Source: Datisca glomerata
Lineage: Eukaryota > Streptophyta > Magnoliopsida > Cucurbitales > Datiscaceae
DNA length: 64,000 nucleotides
Assembly: GCA_003255025.1 (NCBI GenBank)
Contig: QANY01002375.1
Span: forward strand, 1,625,609-1,689,608
Direction of reading: 5' to 3'
Every line of letters begins with the position of its first letter. The stretch's first letter is position 1. Positions 11,932 through 24,300 of the stretch are shown here, piece by piece. A program made the position numbers and the translations under genes. Below the pieces are notes generated by a model that saw only the letters and a program-made list of their open reading frames with translations, was not told the origin of the DNA and searched no databases.

Positions 11932-12229
11932 TGATAGAAATAATAGTTTAGTGTTATAAATGACATCAATTTGATAGTTCAAGAGATCAATAATATTAAC
12001 ATTTGCCAAACCAACTATATTGAAAAATTAAGCTTACTGAATAAATTAGGTTTGCAAATACTAAACTCAATTGGACGAGATTGATCTTTGTGGCCATGCA
12101 AAGTATTTTGATCTGAAGTAGGTTTATTAGAAATAAATATCAATGCATTGGGGTAATAAAAGTATTCTATCTCTAAGAGAGAGCATCTCTCTAGGTAATT
12201 TTGCTTGGTTCTCTTTCAGCTTTTTCCCC
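11932..12229. other. Flank between gypsy LTR and LINE
   Basis: No coding signal. It may be the worn 5' untranslated region of the LINE or older host sequence. Confidence 0.35.
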
Positions 12230-12689
12230 CTTCTCAGAGGGAGCTTATCCTATGGTTAACTTCATAGATGGTGTGGTGATAAAAAGGGAAGCCTACAGGG
12301 TGATTGTGTTGATCTTGATGCCATTTCTCAAGGATTGTTCCTTGGTTTAGATGGTAGTATTGCTAAGGGTTATGGGTTTACTAAATATGGTGAAGTGCAT
12401 GGAGAGAACTTAAACCCTTTGTCTTGGATAGATGGTCAAGAAGACCAAGATGGTACTGATATTCTCATTGCTACTGAAGTCCTCTTACATGGTGGTTTAA
12501 AAGACTTTTGTATGGGCCAAAATGATGAAAGTGCTTATCTCGAGATGGCTTTGGCTCAGGAACAGATTGTGGAGAATTCTGAAGCTATAATAAAACACAA
12601 ACTGGATTGCATTATTCATAACGTGCTGTGAAATAGGGAGTTTTTGGTCCAGGAGGCTACAAGATTGTGGAGTAAAAAATGGGCTGAGA

Positions 12690-14100
12690 GCTCAGAGCTT
12701 CAAGCTTAACAAAGATGGTTGTTCAACCTCCTATGGGGGATGATTCCCATGTGCTTGAGGTTGAAGATGATGATTATATTTGAGTTGTTGATGGACATGT
12801 GGAGGTTGATAAGGGTGAGGTCATCAATGAACAAATGGACAAAAGTAGCATTTTGGCTAAAACGGTTGCCATCAGCTCAGCTGGTATGGTTCTTCCCTCT
12901 TTGGATAAAGGTAATCCAAATCAGAACATGATCTACCTCCTTAAATCAGTGACAATGAGCCTGTGAACGGTGATTCTGGGCAGGAGTAACCGTTGCTGGT
13001 ACTGAGCCTATAACCATCCCTTTGACTAATGGCATGAGCCATGGCAATGAACAAGAAGCTGGTCCTTCTAAGTTCTCTTGGGCTGAGAAAGTCAAAGGGA
13101 GAAAACCCACTAAGATTTCCTTCTCCTTTGTTGAGCCTGTGTATAAAGGTAAAGCTACTCAAGTGAATGTCTCGGCTGACATCATTGAGAAAGTCTAACA
13201 AGCTTGGAAGTCTAGTATTGTTGGTTACTTTATTGAGAGAATACCTTCATTCTCTATGGTCAATTATGTTGCCCATATGCTCTAGGTAATAAAGGCTTGC
13301 AACAGGTCCTGGCTATTAATATTGGGCTCTTATTTTTCAAGTTTGCTTTTGTTAAGCAAAGAGACTCCATTATGAATGAGGGACCTTGGCATCTTGTAGG
13401 AAGACCATTGATGGTGAAGGCATGGCATGAAAACATGCAACTTACTAAAGAGGTTGTGCAATCTATTCCTCTTTGGATTAAGTTCTAGGGAGTGCCTTTA
13501 GAGCTTTGGAATGGAGAGGGCCTGAGTAGAATAGCCAGTGTTATTGGCACTCCTTTGTTTACTGATGCAATGACTGACAACTGCACCAAGTGTCATATGC
13601 TAGAGTTTGTATTGAAGTGGATGTGTAGTATGAAATTTTTGAATCTGTTCAAGTGAACTTGCCTGACAGTAAAGCAATTATGAGAAATGTGGAATATCAA
13701 GGTCTACCTAGAAGGTGCCCCAAGTGCCAAGTATTTGGGCATGATTGTTCCTCTTAATCTGCCCAAACTAAGTCCCACTAGAGACCTATCTCTAAACATC
13801 ATATTAAACAGGTCACAAAATAGCAATGGGTTCCTGTTAGGAAATAGCCTCCTACGCCACCCGAAGCCGATGTTCATGCAGCTGAAGAACCTCACTCTAG
13901 GCAGGAGTGAACATGCCAACTTGGATCCCATAGATATACTAATTGCCCCTCCTTCCCCAGTCATCCGGATTGTAGTCCAAACTGTCTTTGCTGCATCAGG
14001 ATGCATTAGTTAGTAAGGACGAGTCCATGGACCCTCAGGGCAGATAGTGATACTAAACCTCCTAAACCAGATGTAATTTGTGATCTTCCTCAGGATTAGC
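12690..14100 (+). pseudogene. LINE ORF1 (DUF4283-type)
   Basis: Plus-strand translations give FSWAEKVKGRKPTKISFSFV near 13075-13135, then KSSIVGYFIERIPSF, then FKFAFVKQRDSIMNEGPWHL followed by VGRPLMVKAW near 13340-13430, and a PLWIKF segment. This is the DUF4283 pattern (GPW..GRP..V..W) at the start of plant LINE ORF1, which acts as an RNA-binding protein. A later basic segment with 'CPKCQVFGHDC'-like codons near 13712-13750 is a degraded zinc knuckle. Stops break it repeatedly. A frame upstream at 12335-12631 is acidic and not recognised; it may be the N-terminal part. Confidence 0.75.
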
Positions 14101-14219
14101 TTAGCCCCCATGGCCGAAAGCCCTTCCAAACAGTTGGGCAAGAAGGCTAAGCTCAAGAACATTAATAAGGCTTATTGTAAGAGAATCTCTAGGGTTAAAG
14201 CCATAATCTATTCTTCAAA

Positions 14220-14880
14220 TTGACCATTTTCCTACTTGGAACATCAGAGGGCTCAACCATCCTCTAAAGCACACTGAGGTACAAGAGTTTTGTAGCAAGT
14301 TTAATTATTGTTTTTGTGCCATCTTTGAGACTAGGATTAATGAGAGAAAGTTGAATAGGCTGAGCAAATTTGTTTTTGGTAGATGGCCTTATGTTGCCAA
14401 TTATGATTTTGTTAGTAATGATAGAATCCAATTATCCTAAAATCCTATCATATTATCTATGGCTATTCATAGTATGATTGATCAAACCATATCTTACAAG
14501 TTACTTTGATAGATAACCAAGCACCCCTCTGAGCAAGTGGGGGTACCAAAACTTGGTATGGAGGCACTACTGTCTTTGTTTCCTGTATTGATAACCTTGA
14601 GGTTGAAGACTTGTGCTTTTTTGGGGGGGTGGGGTGCAAGTTCACCTGGACCAACAAAAAAGATGGTCAAAGTACCATTATAGAGTGATGGTTAATGAGG
14701 CTTGGATTAGACTATATCCTAATTCCAATGCCTTTTTCCCCTTCCTGGTACATCTGACCATTGTGTTACCATTTTGAAGCTCAACCTGGATTTTACCAAG
14801 CCTCATACTACCTTCAAATATTTTGATTTTTGGGCTGACAGAGAAGAATTCATTCCTTATGTTTAACTATATGAGATTCT
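14220..14880 (+). pseudogene. LINE ORF2 endonuclease part
   Basis: Plus strand reads WNIRGLNHPLKHTEVQEF near 14237-14290, then AIFETRINERKLNRL near 14318-14355 (the Glu of the ETR box is the family's metal ligand). Further on, near 14570-14720, an FTWTN-like segment and a region ending 'ltiv' correspond to the later endonuclease boxes but are frame-broken. Confidence 0.75.
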
Positions 14881-14883
14881 AAT

Positions 14884-15225
14884 GTGAATGGTTCTCATAT
14901 TTATAGGTTGTGCAAGAAGCTCGAGCTCACAAAACTGGCCCTTAAAGCTTTTAACAGGTCTTTTTATTCCAATATCAATGTTAAGACTGCTGAAGTGAGG
15001 ATCAGACTTGAGCAGGGCCAAAATGAGTTATTCTCCAACCTTTTTTACATCAGTTTACAAGCTGCTGAGAAGACCTTATTTCAGGAGTTTATCACTTGCA
15101 GACAGGCTGAGGAAAATTTTCTCAGACAAAAATTTAGAGCCCAATGGGTTAGCCTAGGGGAAAACAACACAACCTACTTCCATAAGCTAATTAATAGAAA
15201 CAATACCAAAGCTAGAATTATGTAG
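14884..15225 (+). pseudogene. LINE ORF2 linker before RT
   Basis: A 113-residue open stretch with LTKLALKAFNRSFYSNI and then AQWVSLGENNTTYFHKLINR. The W..LGE.NT.YFH box is the conserved segment between endonuclease and RT in plant LINEs. Next to it on both sides are frame-broken parts of the same ORF2. Confidence 0.8.
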
Positions 15226-15299
15226 TTGGAGGATACTAATGGCAACATTGTCACCAACATGGATGAGATTAAAAGCATGATTGTGAAATATTTTACTAA

Positions 15300-16526
15300 G
15301 TTGATGGGCGTAATGATCACAGTGTTGATTGGAAAGTTCTCTGGTTAGCCTATCCTAAGAAGTTGAACCAGGTGCAAGCTTCTAACCTTTGTATCCCTGT
15401 TAGTAACCTTGAGATTCATGAGGCTTTTCTCTTTTGAAATGATGCCAAAGCTCCTAGTCCCGATAGGTTTACTTTTGGTTTCTTTAAGAAAGCATGGTTT
15501 GTTGTGGAGAAGAATATTTCCATTTCTTTACTAGGATTCTTTAACAACAATGCTCCTTTGAACTTGATTAACCACATTGCTGTTTCCCTTGTGCCTAAGG
15601 TTGATTAGCCTCAGTTTCTGAATGACTTTAGACCTATCTCTTTTTGTAACATGGTTTACAAGAGTTTATCCAAGATACTTGCAAATAAGTTGAAGAGTGT
15701 GCTTCCCTCTATGATTAGCTACAATCAAAGTGCCTTTGTCCTTGGTAGGAGGATTGCTGACAACATCTCTCTATCTTAAGAACTTATAAGGAACTACCAC
15801 ATAAGCAATAATAATGTTAAATGTGCTATTAAGGTTGATCTTATGAAGGCCTATGGTTATGTGAATTAATAGTTTATTAATCATGCAATGAACTACATTG
15901 GAATCCGTCCCCTCTTTTGCAACTAGATTGTAGCTTGTATCTCATCCACTTCATTCTCAATCAACATTAATGGTGAGATGTGTGAGTACTTTAAGGGTGC
16001 TAGAGGCCTGAGGCAGGGGAACCCCATCTCCTCTTACATATTTTTTATAGTCATGGAAGCTCTCATAGGTTTACTTCAACATGTTATTCTTTTCCCAAGT
16101 TCCAATTCCACTAGAGGTGCAAAAAGCTCAGCATTGTCAACCTTTATTTTGGTGATGACCTCCTCATTTTCTCCAATTGTAAGGTGGAGTGCCTTAGGTT
16201 AATTAAGAGTGCCAAGATTTATTTTACCTAATGTCAGGTTTGAAGCCTAACCCGACCATAAGCTAGATGTTCTTTTCTAGGGTCTCTGAGCATCTTCAGC
16301 TGGAGTGTCTTGATCTTCTGAAATTCCTAAATGGGAAACTTCTTATTAGTTATCTCAATATGCCTCTAGTGTCCATAAAACTCGATAAGAATGATTGTGC
16401 TAAGTTGGTTGAGAGGATTACTTATAGGATTAAGGTCTGAGAGGCCAAACATTTATCCTTTCCTAGTAGGTTGCAACTTATCCAGTCTGTGATTATGGCG
16501 ATCCAGGGTTTTTGGGTTACAACCTT
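15300..16526 (+). pseudogene. LINE ORF2 reverse transcriptase
   Basis: Motifs in order are [97 protein letters not shown], a degraded YFGDDLLIF (family FADD box) near 16145-16170, then LNMPLV and SFPSRLQLIQSVIMAIQGFW. The first catalytic Asp (KVDLMKAY) and the DD pair are still readable. Numerous stops and shifts. Copia A cuts the domain at 16526. Confidence 0.85.
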
Positions 16527-18314
16527 TGTTGGAATTATGTCCAAAAATGATGGTATAATAACTATTTATGATTATTTAGTTATTTCTCTGACATTCTTAT
16601 ATTACTGGATTTAATGAATAAATGGAAATTTTCCTTTAATTAAAGTGTGTTTATAATTTACTCAAGTCTTGGAACTATTATCAACGTAAAAAACATAAAG
16701 ATAGATGAGACTTCCAGAGAAACTCTTCTGAAATAGTTCAGAATGATATTCACAATCTTAGGATCGATTGAGTAATCGAGTTCGATTACGACTATTAGGT
16801 TGAACCAAATGATGCTGGTCTAGGGGCATGGGAGTGGAGACTCTAACAGTTATCCTAGACATGTTATGAAACATGTTGAATAGACCAGTAATAAATTAGC
16901 TTAGAGAAAAGTCGTTTATCTAGATCTAAATCTAATTTTCACATCTTAAGAGTATTTTCATGATTACCTTAATTCTAAGGTGAATATGAAACTCAGCTTA
17001 GTTACTTGCGATCTTTGATACGTCAAAGAGTGAGTTCGAATTTTTGGACAATACCTCGGCTGTTAGGATTGTGATTCAACTATGTTTGAGTTACGTGATT
17101 CACAGATAAAGAATTCATGGTGCAATTGCAATAGCAACAATATCACCTTATGCTTTATTGACGGGTGTGAATAAATAAATCAGGCCTGGTACTCGATGAC
17201 ATGAGTCATTGAATAAGATATTGTGAACTGTATGAGACATTTCACTGATATGTCTTCTTATTCACAGTCAAGAAATGAGTTAAGAAAATAATAATTATAT
17301 GGCTAAAACAGTAATTTTATATCTCCTTTTTGTTATTGATATTCTCTAAGGGTGACATTGTAAAATATTCTGTGGACCGTGACATAAATATGTTTATTTC
17401 CACCAATAGAACTGTAGCGTGCATGAATCGAGAGTGGATTCGGCACTGGATCTATAGTGGTGCTGTACGATGTCGGGATTAAATAGGTCAGGAATTTATG
17501 GTGATAAATTAGCCAGGTATTTGAATCTCATAGCTTTATTCATGTCGGTCCATTCGGTCTCGAGAGTAGCTCATAAAACAACATTCGTTGAACCAAAAAC
17601 ATGTTTTGGACCAAGGAACACTTTTCGAACCAATATGTGATGTGAGTACATAAAAGAAATTAATTAATTGATAGGGATCAATTTAATTTATCAATTTAAA
17701 TTGATGAATTTGGACAGGTATTTACTCTAGGAGAGATGTAAAAATCACAGATAGTAGAGCAGAGGGAGGAGATTTTTGGCAATTTAACATATAAAGATAT
17801 ATGTCTAAATTCAGTAATTATTATATATGAGATGGTATTAGGGTTGCATCCCTAAGATGTGTTGACATAACCCTAACAACAGTGTGTATTTACATAGAGC
17901 AAGAAAATAGTTTCTCTCTCCTCTCCTCCTTTGTTGCTGCCGAACCTATAGAGGAAGAAGAAAGAATTGTCTTTTTGCTTCCTCAGTTGTTTAGAGAGCC
18001 CACACTCTACTCCTAGTAATATTCTTGTGAGATATACTTCTGAATCTTACGAGTGGTTATTGGTGTGAATATTATTTGAAGTCCTATGAAAAATGAAGAA
18101 TGGAAGACAATTAATTGGATTCTACCAAATCATTATGTATCCAATACAAGAAAAATATATTAAATTGTTTATACCCATTCTAAATACGCATGATCATAGA
18201 AAAAGTTTTATATTTAATATGATTAAATGTTTGGTGTAACAAGTTTTTGAATCTTCCGTATGAACAGTTCGTGGTTTATTTATTTTTCACCAACTTTTAA
18301 AACCCATTCCAACA
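16527..18314 (+). repeat. 5' LTR of copia A
   Basis: Begins TGTTGGAATTATGTCC and ends CCATTCCAACA, so it has TGTTGG...CCAACA ends. It aligns along its length with the LTR at 48223-50046 and with the partial LTRs at 26555 and 63702. Length is about 1.79 kb. A TATA-like tract (TTATATATGA) lies near 17821, in the same relative place as TATATAAGG in the copia E LTR. Confidence 0.9.
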
Positions 18315-18330
18315 ATTGTTATCAAAGCCT
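18315..18330 (+). other. Primer-binding site of copia A
   Basis: Reads 'attgttatcaaagcct', a worn form of the standard copia site ATTGGTATCAGAGCC (complementary to initiator Met tRNA), which is intact in copia E at 50047. Immediately follows the LTR end. Confidence 0.8.
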
Positions 18331-20129
18331 TGGATTCTTGATCATACATATTTAGTGATTTAACGTAAGTATAGATGGATATTGTCATATTGTCCTATAT
18401 TTTTGTATGGTAGATTCAAAACATGTTTGAACGTGTTTTATGAATGGATCATGATTGATTGGTTCTAGGTGCTTATTTTCACTTGTGGAATTGATGTACA
18501 CCAAATTTGAGGCATAGGATTTGATGTAATTTAATTTTTGTAAAAGTTGTATCTTTAAATTCCATGTAAATCCATCGTCTAAGAGAAAAGTCATTCATCG
18601 CCGTCGTTCGCCACCGCCGCCACCACTTGTCGCCGCATAACACCGTCGCTTGCTGCCCCATGCCGCCGCACGCTGCTGCTTACCATTTTTGCTCGCCACC
18701 GTAGCTTTTCAAATTATGGTTTAGGAAAACCTTGGGGTTTAGTAAACCTTGAGATTTTAGAAACTTTTGGGTTTAGGAACCCTTGTTTTTTTTAACTTTT
18801 GAGTTTACGAAACCTTAAGGTTTTGGAAAATCTAGTGTGCATAAGGCAACATTGGGCTAGCATGGACCCATCAAGCCTATTGAGGTGTTGGACTATGCAA
18901 GGGTTGCTTGGCCCAACTAATTTATAGGAATTTTAGATTTAATTCCAAACCCAATCCAGTTACTAAAAATTAATTTTATTTAATTCAATAATTTTTCAAC
19001 ACTAATTAATTGGAGTTTATTTTACAAATTATTTTTAAATATAAATAAATTGATTAGTTTACTTGGTAATTAATTTATCAAGTTAAAAATTGTTGGAATA
19101 TTAAATTGAAATTGAATTTTGAATTTTGAAAATGGGATTGAACTTTTGTAAAGAGTTACAAATTAGTGGGACTTCGTGAAGGAGAAAGAGTCAATTACAG
19201 ACACTATGAATATTAGTATTTAAAATTATTGTAATTTATTTATTATTCTTTTATGGATTGTAATTAGAAATGAGCCATAGAAATGTTAATTTTGAATGGA
19301 TGATTTATTATTAATCTTATATCATCATATAACATGTTATATAGAAATAAGGATATGCCAATATCAAAATGCCATGTAGCATGTACATGCATCATTGTAG
19401 TTTAAATTTTTAATGGGTTATAATTTAACTAAAATGCAAATTTTATAAAAGTTATAATTTAAAATTTATAAAAGTTTATAATTTTGAAAACTTGTTTTTC
19501 CTATATATAAAGAGTTACGTTTTTTAAAAAGTAAAGAAAAATTCATTTTTCCAAAAACTAAGTGGGAGTGTCGTTTACGTTGAAACGTTCTCAAGGTCCC
19601 CAACGCAAACTTGGTCGTGGCACGAGAAATGGTTTAGAGCCGCCCTAGTGGTCCTCTCTTCAGTGGGAGAAACTTCTGAATCGTATCCTTTTGAGTCATA
19701 GAGTTTCTTATGAGCTAAAACTTGTAAAGGAAGTGGTGAGACATGACCGTTCCTAGATAGACTGTTAGTTCATAGCAACCTTTAAAGTCGATGCATTGGT
19801 TAAACACTTAGACCGAAACACATTGAAATCTCTCATAGGAGCTAGTCAATGGGGCTAAGGTGACCAAAATCATTGGTCATTGGTTAAGCTAGATGTAGTG
19901 ACATATTAAGAAGTGTTAACCAAACGAGAAAAGTCTCGATGCGATAGGAGGTAGCTTGGACGTTGTCCTTAAATGAGACAAGTTATTGTTGTTGATCGAA
20001 ACATCATGGAAGAAATATTTTTCATTAGATTTGTAAGTATATAAGTATTTGCATCATGCATCATACTTTCATAAATGATTGAATATTTATTTACACTATT
20101 TTATTTATTCTATTAAGTAATTATATCAT
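18331..20129 (+). other. Long untranslated leader of copia A, with CCG-rich tract
   Basis: About 1.8 kb between primer site and gag. Most is AT-rich, but 18597-18700 is a run of GCC/CCG triplets (for example 'gccaccgccgccaccact'). Followed by a region with repeated 'gg(g/t)ttta...aaacctt' phrases near 18720-18830. Copia E carries the same organisation. No conserved protein. Confidence 0.65.
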
Positions 20130-20940
20130 TATCCCCACTCTCAACAATCTTAAATACGAACAAACTTACTGGTGAAAATTACATGGATTGAAAACGTAAT
20201 CTTGATATCGTGGGGATGGTAAAAAAGCACAAGTTTGTGCTCACCACCCCTTTATCCTATTGAGCCTATTGCTAAATCGACTCAAGAGGAAACATATGCT
20301 TATGCTTCTTGGGTGTGTTATGATGAGATCGTCATATGTTACATCTTGGAATATGTTAGCAATGTCTTGCAACAACAGTATCAAAACATGGAAACTACCA
20401 CTGATATGATGTTGAACATCACTGAAATGTTCAAAGATCAGGTTCGTCAAGCTAAACAGGCTGTTGTGTGAAACTTCATGAATTGTCGGGTGAAACCTAG
20501 AACTCCTATCAGTGAACACATGATGTTTATCATAAGTTATCAAAATGAGATGGAGATCATGAATGGTGAGGTAGATGGTGAGACACAAGTTGATATAATT
20601 CTTGAGACTCTACCTGAAACTTTTGAGAACTTCAAACTAAATTATTCGATGAATAAGTTGAGGTACCCACTTTTTTAGCTTATGAAGGAATTGCGATCTG
20701 TTGAGACCCTATTTATGAAGGCCAAAAGGAAGACTGGAGAGGAAAACTTTACTAGTAAGTCTTCCATCTTTTGCATAAAAGAGAAACACAAGAGAGGTCC
20801 AAAGAAGGCTAAGAAGCATAACTCGAAAGTTGAAAAGACAATGGCACTGCAAAAGCGGACAAGTCAAAAGACAAATGTCATCATTATGGAGCCACTAGCC
20901 ATTGGAAACACAACTGCCTAAATTATCTCAAAGAGTTAAA
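20130..20940 (+). pseudogene. Copia A gag
   Basis: Translation in shifting frames gives LNTNKLTGENYMD (start of copia gag), then QNMETTTDMMLNITEMF, then PISEHMMFIISYQNEMEIMN, ILETLPETFENFKLNY and LMKELRSVETLF, all usual in the UBN2/gag-polypeptide family. At 20878-20922 a zinc knuckle reads CHHYGATSHWKHNC: the second Cys of C-X2-C-X4-H-X4-C is Tyr. At least three shifts and several stops. Confidence 0.85.
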
Positions 20941-21329
20941 ATCCAAATGTATGGTACTTGTTATTGTGGTGTGTTATATGGCTAGCTCTACTTTTTCATG
21001 GCTTGTAGACTCTACAGCCACTAACCATATATGTTGTTCATTGTAGGGGGTCCGGGTAACCAGAAGGCTTGACGAGGTTGATTTTAACTTCCATTGGGGA
21101 AATAGAGCACCAATATAAATTTCAGTAGCTAGTTTGATTGAGCAAATATTTTCTTTAAATTTCATTGATAATGATATCTGTATTTTTAGAAATAATTGTT
21201 TGATCACTATGACACGCTTGATAAATAACCTATTCTATGTAAAACCAATAGTTCCAATGATATTTGACACTGAAATAAAATTTCACTTTGAATTCCCAAC
21301 TCTTGGTGTTAAAAGGTAAAAAATGGATA
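20941..21329 (+). pseudogene. Copia A protease
   Basis: Reads SSTFSWLVDSTATNHICC near 20979-21035. The copia protease core is normally V-D-S-G-A-T-N-H; here Gly is Thr, so the active-site turn is damaged. A following stretch (21134-21319) fits the rest of the domain only loosely. Lies directly after the zinc knuckle as expected. Confidence 0.75.
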
Positions 21330-21765
21330 GGTGTCGGTATTTTTGGTCATTACATAGTTGGTGTATTTTGACATGATATGCCATACATAGCATAGATTAG
21401 GAAAGAATACGGCCATCCAATCTTCCTAGATTTGCTAGGATTTCCTCCAACGCAATCCACATAAATTCCAGGAACCCCTAGGTGGATAAGTTTGACGACT
21501 CAGCATCGGTACGTAATTGAGTTTCTCGTCCGATGGATCTGATCTATAGTTAGAGGCAATACATACCAAAAGGTTCGAAGAAGGAACATACATAAGAGTA
21601 TATTAACCTATTGACATTAGTGACACGGCTGAATGCATAAAGGAAGTGCACGTTTGCGGGACCTTAGTCGGATGCATATAAAAGTCAACCTACGAGCTTA
21701 GAAGAGCGTGGTAATGCTGATCTACAAAGGGATAGTAATAGGTTGAAGTCCGACTCAATCGATCT
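21330..21765. other. Foreign segment inside copia A, possibly organelle-derived
   Basis: Copia similarity stops after about 21320 and resumes near 21770. The segment has no copia motif. Near its left end (21377-21413) it shares 37 bases, with four mismatches, with the mitochondrial-type block at 58594-58630 ('catacatagcatagatt' is exact). This suggests a shared organelle or repeat origin. Boundaries are approximate. Confidence 0.45.
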
Positions 21766-22700
21766 AACCTACTTGTGGAACTTACATCTTGGCCATATTA
21801 GTCTAGACAGGATTAAAAGACTTGCTAATGATGATCCATTGTAAACTTTAAATGTGGGATCACTACCCACATGTGAATCCTGCATAGAAGGAAAAATGAC
21901 CAAGAGACCATTTTTCAGCGAAGGGTGAAAGAGTCCCTAAATGCCTCAAACTCGTACATAGTGATGTATGTGGACCATTTCAAAGGTTACAGATAGTTTA
22001 TAACCTTCACTAATGAGTACTCACGTTTTGGACATGCTTATCTAATGCGTCAAAAGTCTGAAACTTTTGAAAAGTTCAAAGAGTACATGGTTGTGGTTGA
22101 GAGTACATGCTAGGAGAGTTTGAAGACTTTCTTAAGAAAGAATGATTCTTTCCAAACTTACAACACCTGACAATATAGAACAGAATGATGTGTCAGACAG
22201 AAGTAATTGAACTATGATGGACATGGTTAGATCTATGATGAATCACTCATCCCTCCCAGATTTATTCTAGGGACATGCCTTGGAAACAATAACATTCATT
22301 TTGAACCAAGTTACGTCAAAGATGGTGCTTAGCACGCCATATGAAAGATGGAGTGGGTGAAAGGCATCCGTAAGCCACCTTAGGATATTGGGATGCCTGA
22401 CAGATGTACTGAGACCGAAGACAGGCAAGTTATGTCCAGTCGATCAGAATTATGCATGTTTGTAGGATATCCCAAGCGAACGGGATACGTCTTCTATAGT
22501 CCAACCAACAAGAAAACATTCATGACCATGAACACATGTTTTCTTGAAGAGGACTATATAAGAAGTGTGAAACTGAGAAGCAAACTTGTGCTAGAGGAAT
22601 TATTGATTGGGAATACATTAACTCCCATATCAGGACGTGTTCCCGATTCAATAATGGAAAAATCACAACAGGGGCTAGAGCCTATGAACCCTCAACATAA
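21766..22700 (+). pseudogene. Copia A integrase
   Basis: Starts with a GAG-pre-integrase/zinc segment (TYLWNLHLGHISLDRIKRLA then LPTCESCIEGKMTKRPF), followed by YSRFGHAYLMRQKSETFEKF, MVRSMMNHSSLPD, ETITFILNQV and the TPYERW box. The end has SRSELCMFVGYPKRTGYVFY (22438-22497) with MTMNTCFLEEDY. The D-D-35-E core cannot be read continuously because the stretch near 22095-22190 is shortened and shifted; in relatives it holds the second Asp and the Glu. Confidence 0.8.
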
Positions 22701-22962
22701 TGGGAGGGTTATGAGATAACCTGATAGGTACATGTCTTATGGAGATGCCTTAACAATATTCTTAGATAAGGTTCATGATGAACTTGTTTGCTACTCGCAA
22801 GCCATGGCTGGTTGTGAAGTAAATCTATGGCAAGAAGCCATAAACGTAGAGATATAATTGTTTTGCTCGAATGGAGTCTGGAAGCTTGTAGATCCTTCTG
22901 AAGGAGTAGAACTTGTAGGGTGTAAATAGATTTATAAGAAAAAGAGAGGTCCGGATGGAATG
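22701..22962 (+). pseudogene. Copia A reverse transcriptase, N-terminal part
   Basis: Plus strand shows RYMSYGDALT-type sequence, then a segment equivalent to EVWKLVDP (here GVWKLVDPSEGV near 22875-22910) and YKKKRGPDG at 22933-22958. The frame stops at the foreign insertion; the next codons of the same domain (TFKARLVAKGYTQ) resume at 25185. Confidence 0.85.
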
Positions 22963-23221
22963 TAACGTGCGTAGCTTGTTCCACAATTACACGGTTCTAC
23001 AGGTATCCCCTAACCTAATATCCGCTACTAAGGTTCTGAAAGAAAGTAGCTAAATCGCCTGTATAACAGATCTACGAATAGCCAACGCCTCTAACAACGT
23101 ATTTCAGGGGAGGGGGTTAGGACGGTTCCTTAGGCACCTTCACATCTACATCTACTTATAACAAGCACGTACACTTTTTCAAGGCCTTCATCGGAGTAAA
23201 AGCGGGTAAGGGAAGTCGTCG

Positions 23222-23251
23222 GGTAGTACTCTGGGGTACTAGAGTACTACC
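23222..23251. other. Perfect 11-bp hairpin
   Basis: 'ggtagtactct' (23222-23232) and 'agagtactacc' (23241-23251) pair perfectly around an 8-base loop. It lies in the mitochondrial-type block, where such stem-loops often mark transcript ends or recombination points. Function unknown. Confidence 0.7.
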
Positions 23252-23560
23252 TTACCCAACTGTGGGAGAAGAAGGATTTTTATTGCATAACCGCTTACGG
23301 TTTGATGATTGCTTCAATCAACAATGGGTTATGCATTCACTCATCAGAAGACAGGTTTTTACAAAGTGTGAAAAAGCATCCTCCATGTTAGGCCAATAAA
23401 AACTTCAGGATAGGAGAGCCAGGGTTCGTTGCTGACCTGGATGACCCGCCCATGGAGTCTCATGATTCTCGCTCAGAAGTTTAATACGAAAAAAATAACA
23501 ACTGTTGGAGACATAAGATCGTTGGTCCTTAGCATAGAGGACTCCGTCTTCTACCCAAAA

Positions 23561-24300
23561 TCACCGAGTGACTCCCTCTCCCACTTGTAGAAGACGGGAA
23601 GTCACCACATCTTTCTCGGTTTCAGCCCTAATCTCTTGGAAGATATCGCCTTCAACCGGCAAACACTGGAAGAAAAACCTGCTGCGAGTATCGGCCACTA
23701 CATTGATCTTGCCCGGGTTATGTTTCAAAGTACAATCAAACTCTGCCAAAAGCTATTGCCATCGGGCTTGTTTTGGCCTAAGTTTCTTTTAAGTATCAAA
23801 GTAGCTCATTGCAACATTATATGTCTGGATTTCAAACTTCCCACCCAATAGATAATGTCTCCAAAGCCGCAAGAAATGTAATACAGCAGTCATCTCCTTT
23901 TCGTGAACAGTAAAACGTTGTTCTGTTTCATTAAGTTTCCAGCTTTCGAAGGCCACCGGATGACCTTCTTACACTAAAATAGCCAAAGGAGTCTGATCGA
24001 AGGAATCCCTTTCTACCTTGAATGGTTTATCAAATTCAAACAATTTGAGCCCTGGTTCATTCGATATTGCTCTCTTTAGCTTATCAAATGTCATTTGACA
24101 ATCATGAGACCCGAACCATTTCTGGTCTTTCTTCAATAAGTCTATTAACACTACGACTTTCTTCGAATAACCTTCCATAAAAGGCCTAAAAGAGTTTGCC
24201 AAACCTAAGAAAGATCTCAATTCAGTGATCTTATTGGGCGTAGGTACCTTAAGAATAGCCTTGACTTTTCTTTCTGGCAACGCCCAATACGATGTCCCAA
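23561..24300 (-). pseudogene. Gypsy RT/RNase H fragment inside the mitochondrial-type block
   Basis: Minus strand from 24280: [20 protein letters not shown], a [10 protein letters not shown] segment, [21 protein letters not shown] (RNase H start, with the family Asp site reading ERDSFD), VAFESWKLNETEQRF near 23960-23915, then AEFDCTLKHNPGKINVVADT (23749-23690). This is a Ty3/gypsy RNase H of a different clade from the Tat-like element at 3369-11931. Two frames, several stops. Plant mitochondrial genomes often contain such nuclear retroelement pieces. Confidence 0.8.

Larger units (their letters stand above)
12230..16526 (+). mobile_element. Plant L1-type LINE, 3'-truncated
   Basis: Plus-strand order is ORF1 with a DUF4283-type domain, then ORF2 with an AP endonuclease-like part and a non-LTR reverse transcriptase. 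There are many stops and frameshifts. The 3' end, with any poly(A), is lost because copia A begins at 16527 within the RT C-terminal region. No target-site duplication can be checked. Confidence 0.85.

Noticed and set aside
13704..14006. Open frames on both strands near the LINE ORF1 end
   Set aside because: No family motif, and the plus frame is not the ORF1 frame; likely chance openings in decayed LINE sequence.
20241..20588. 115-codon minus-strand open frame
   Set aside because: It is the shadow of the copia A gag, whose motifs are clear on plus. The same holds for the minus frames at 60617-60802 and 62125-62397.
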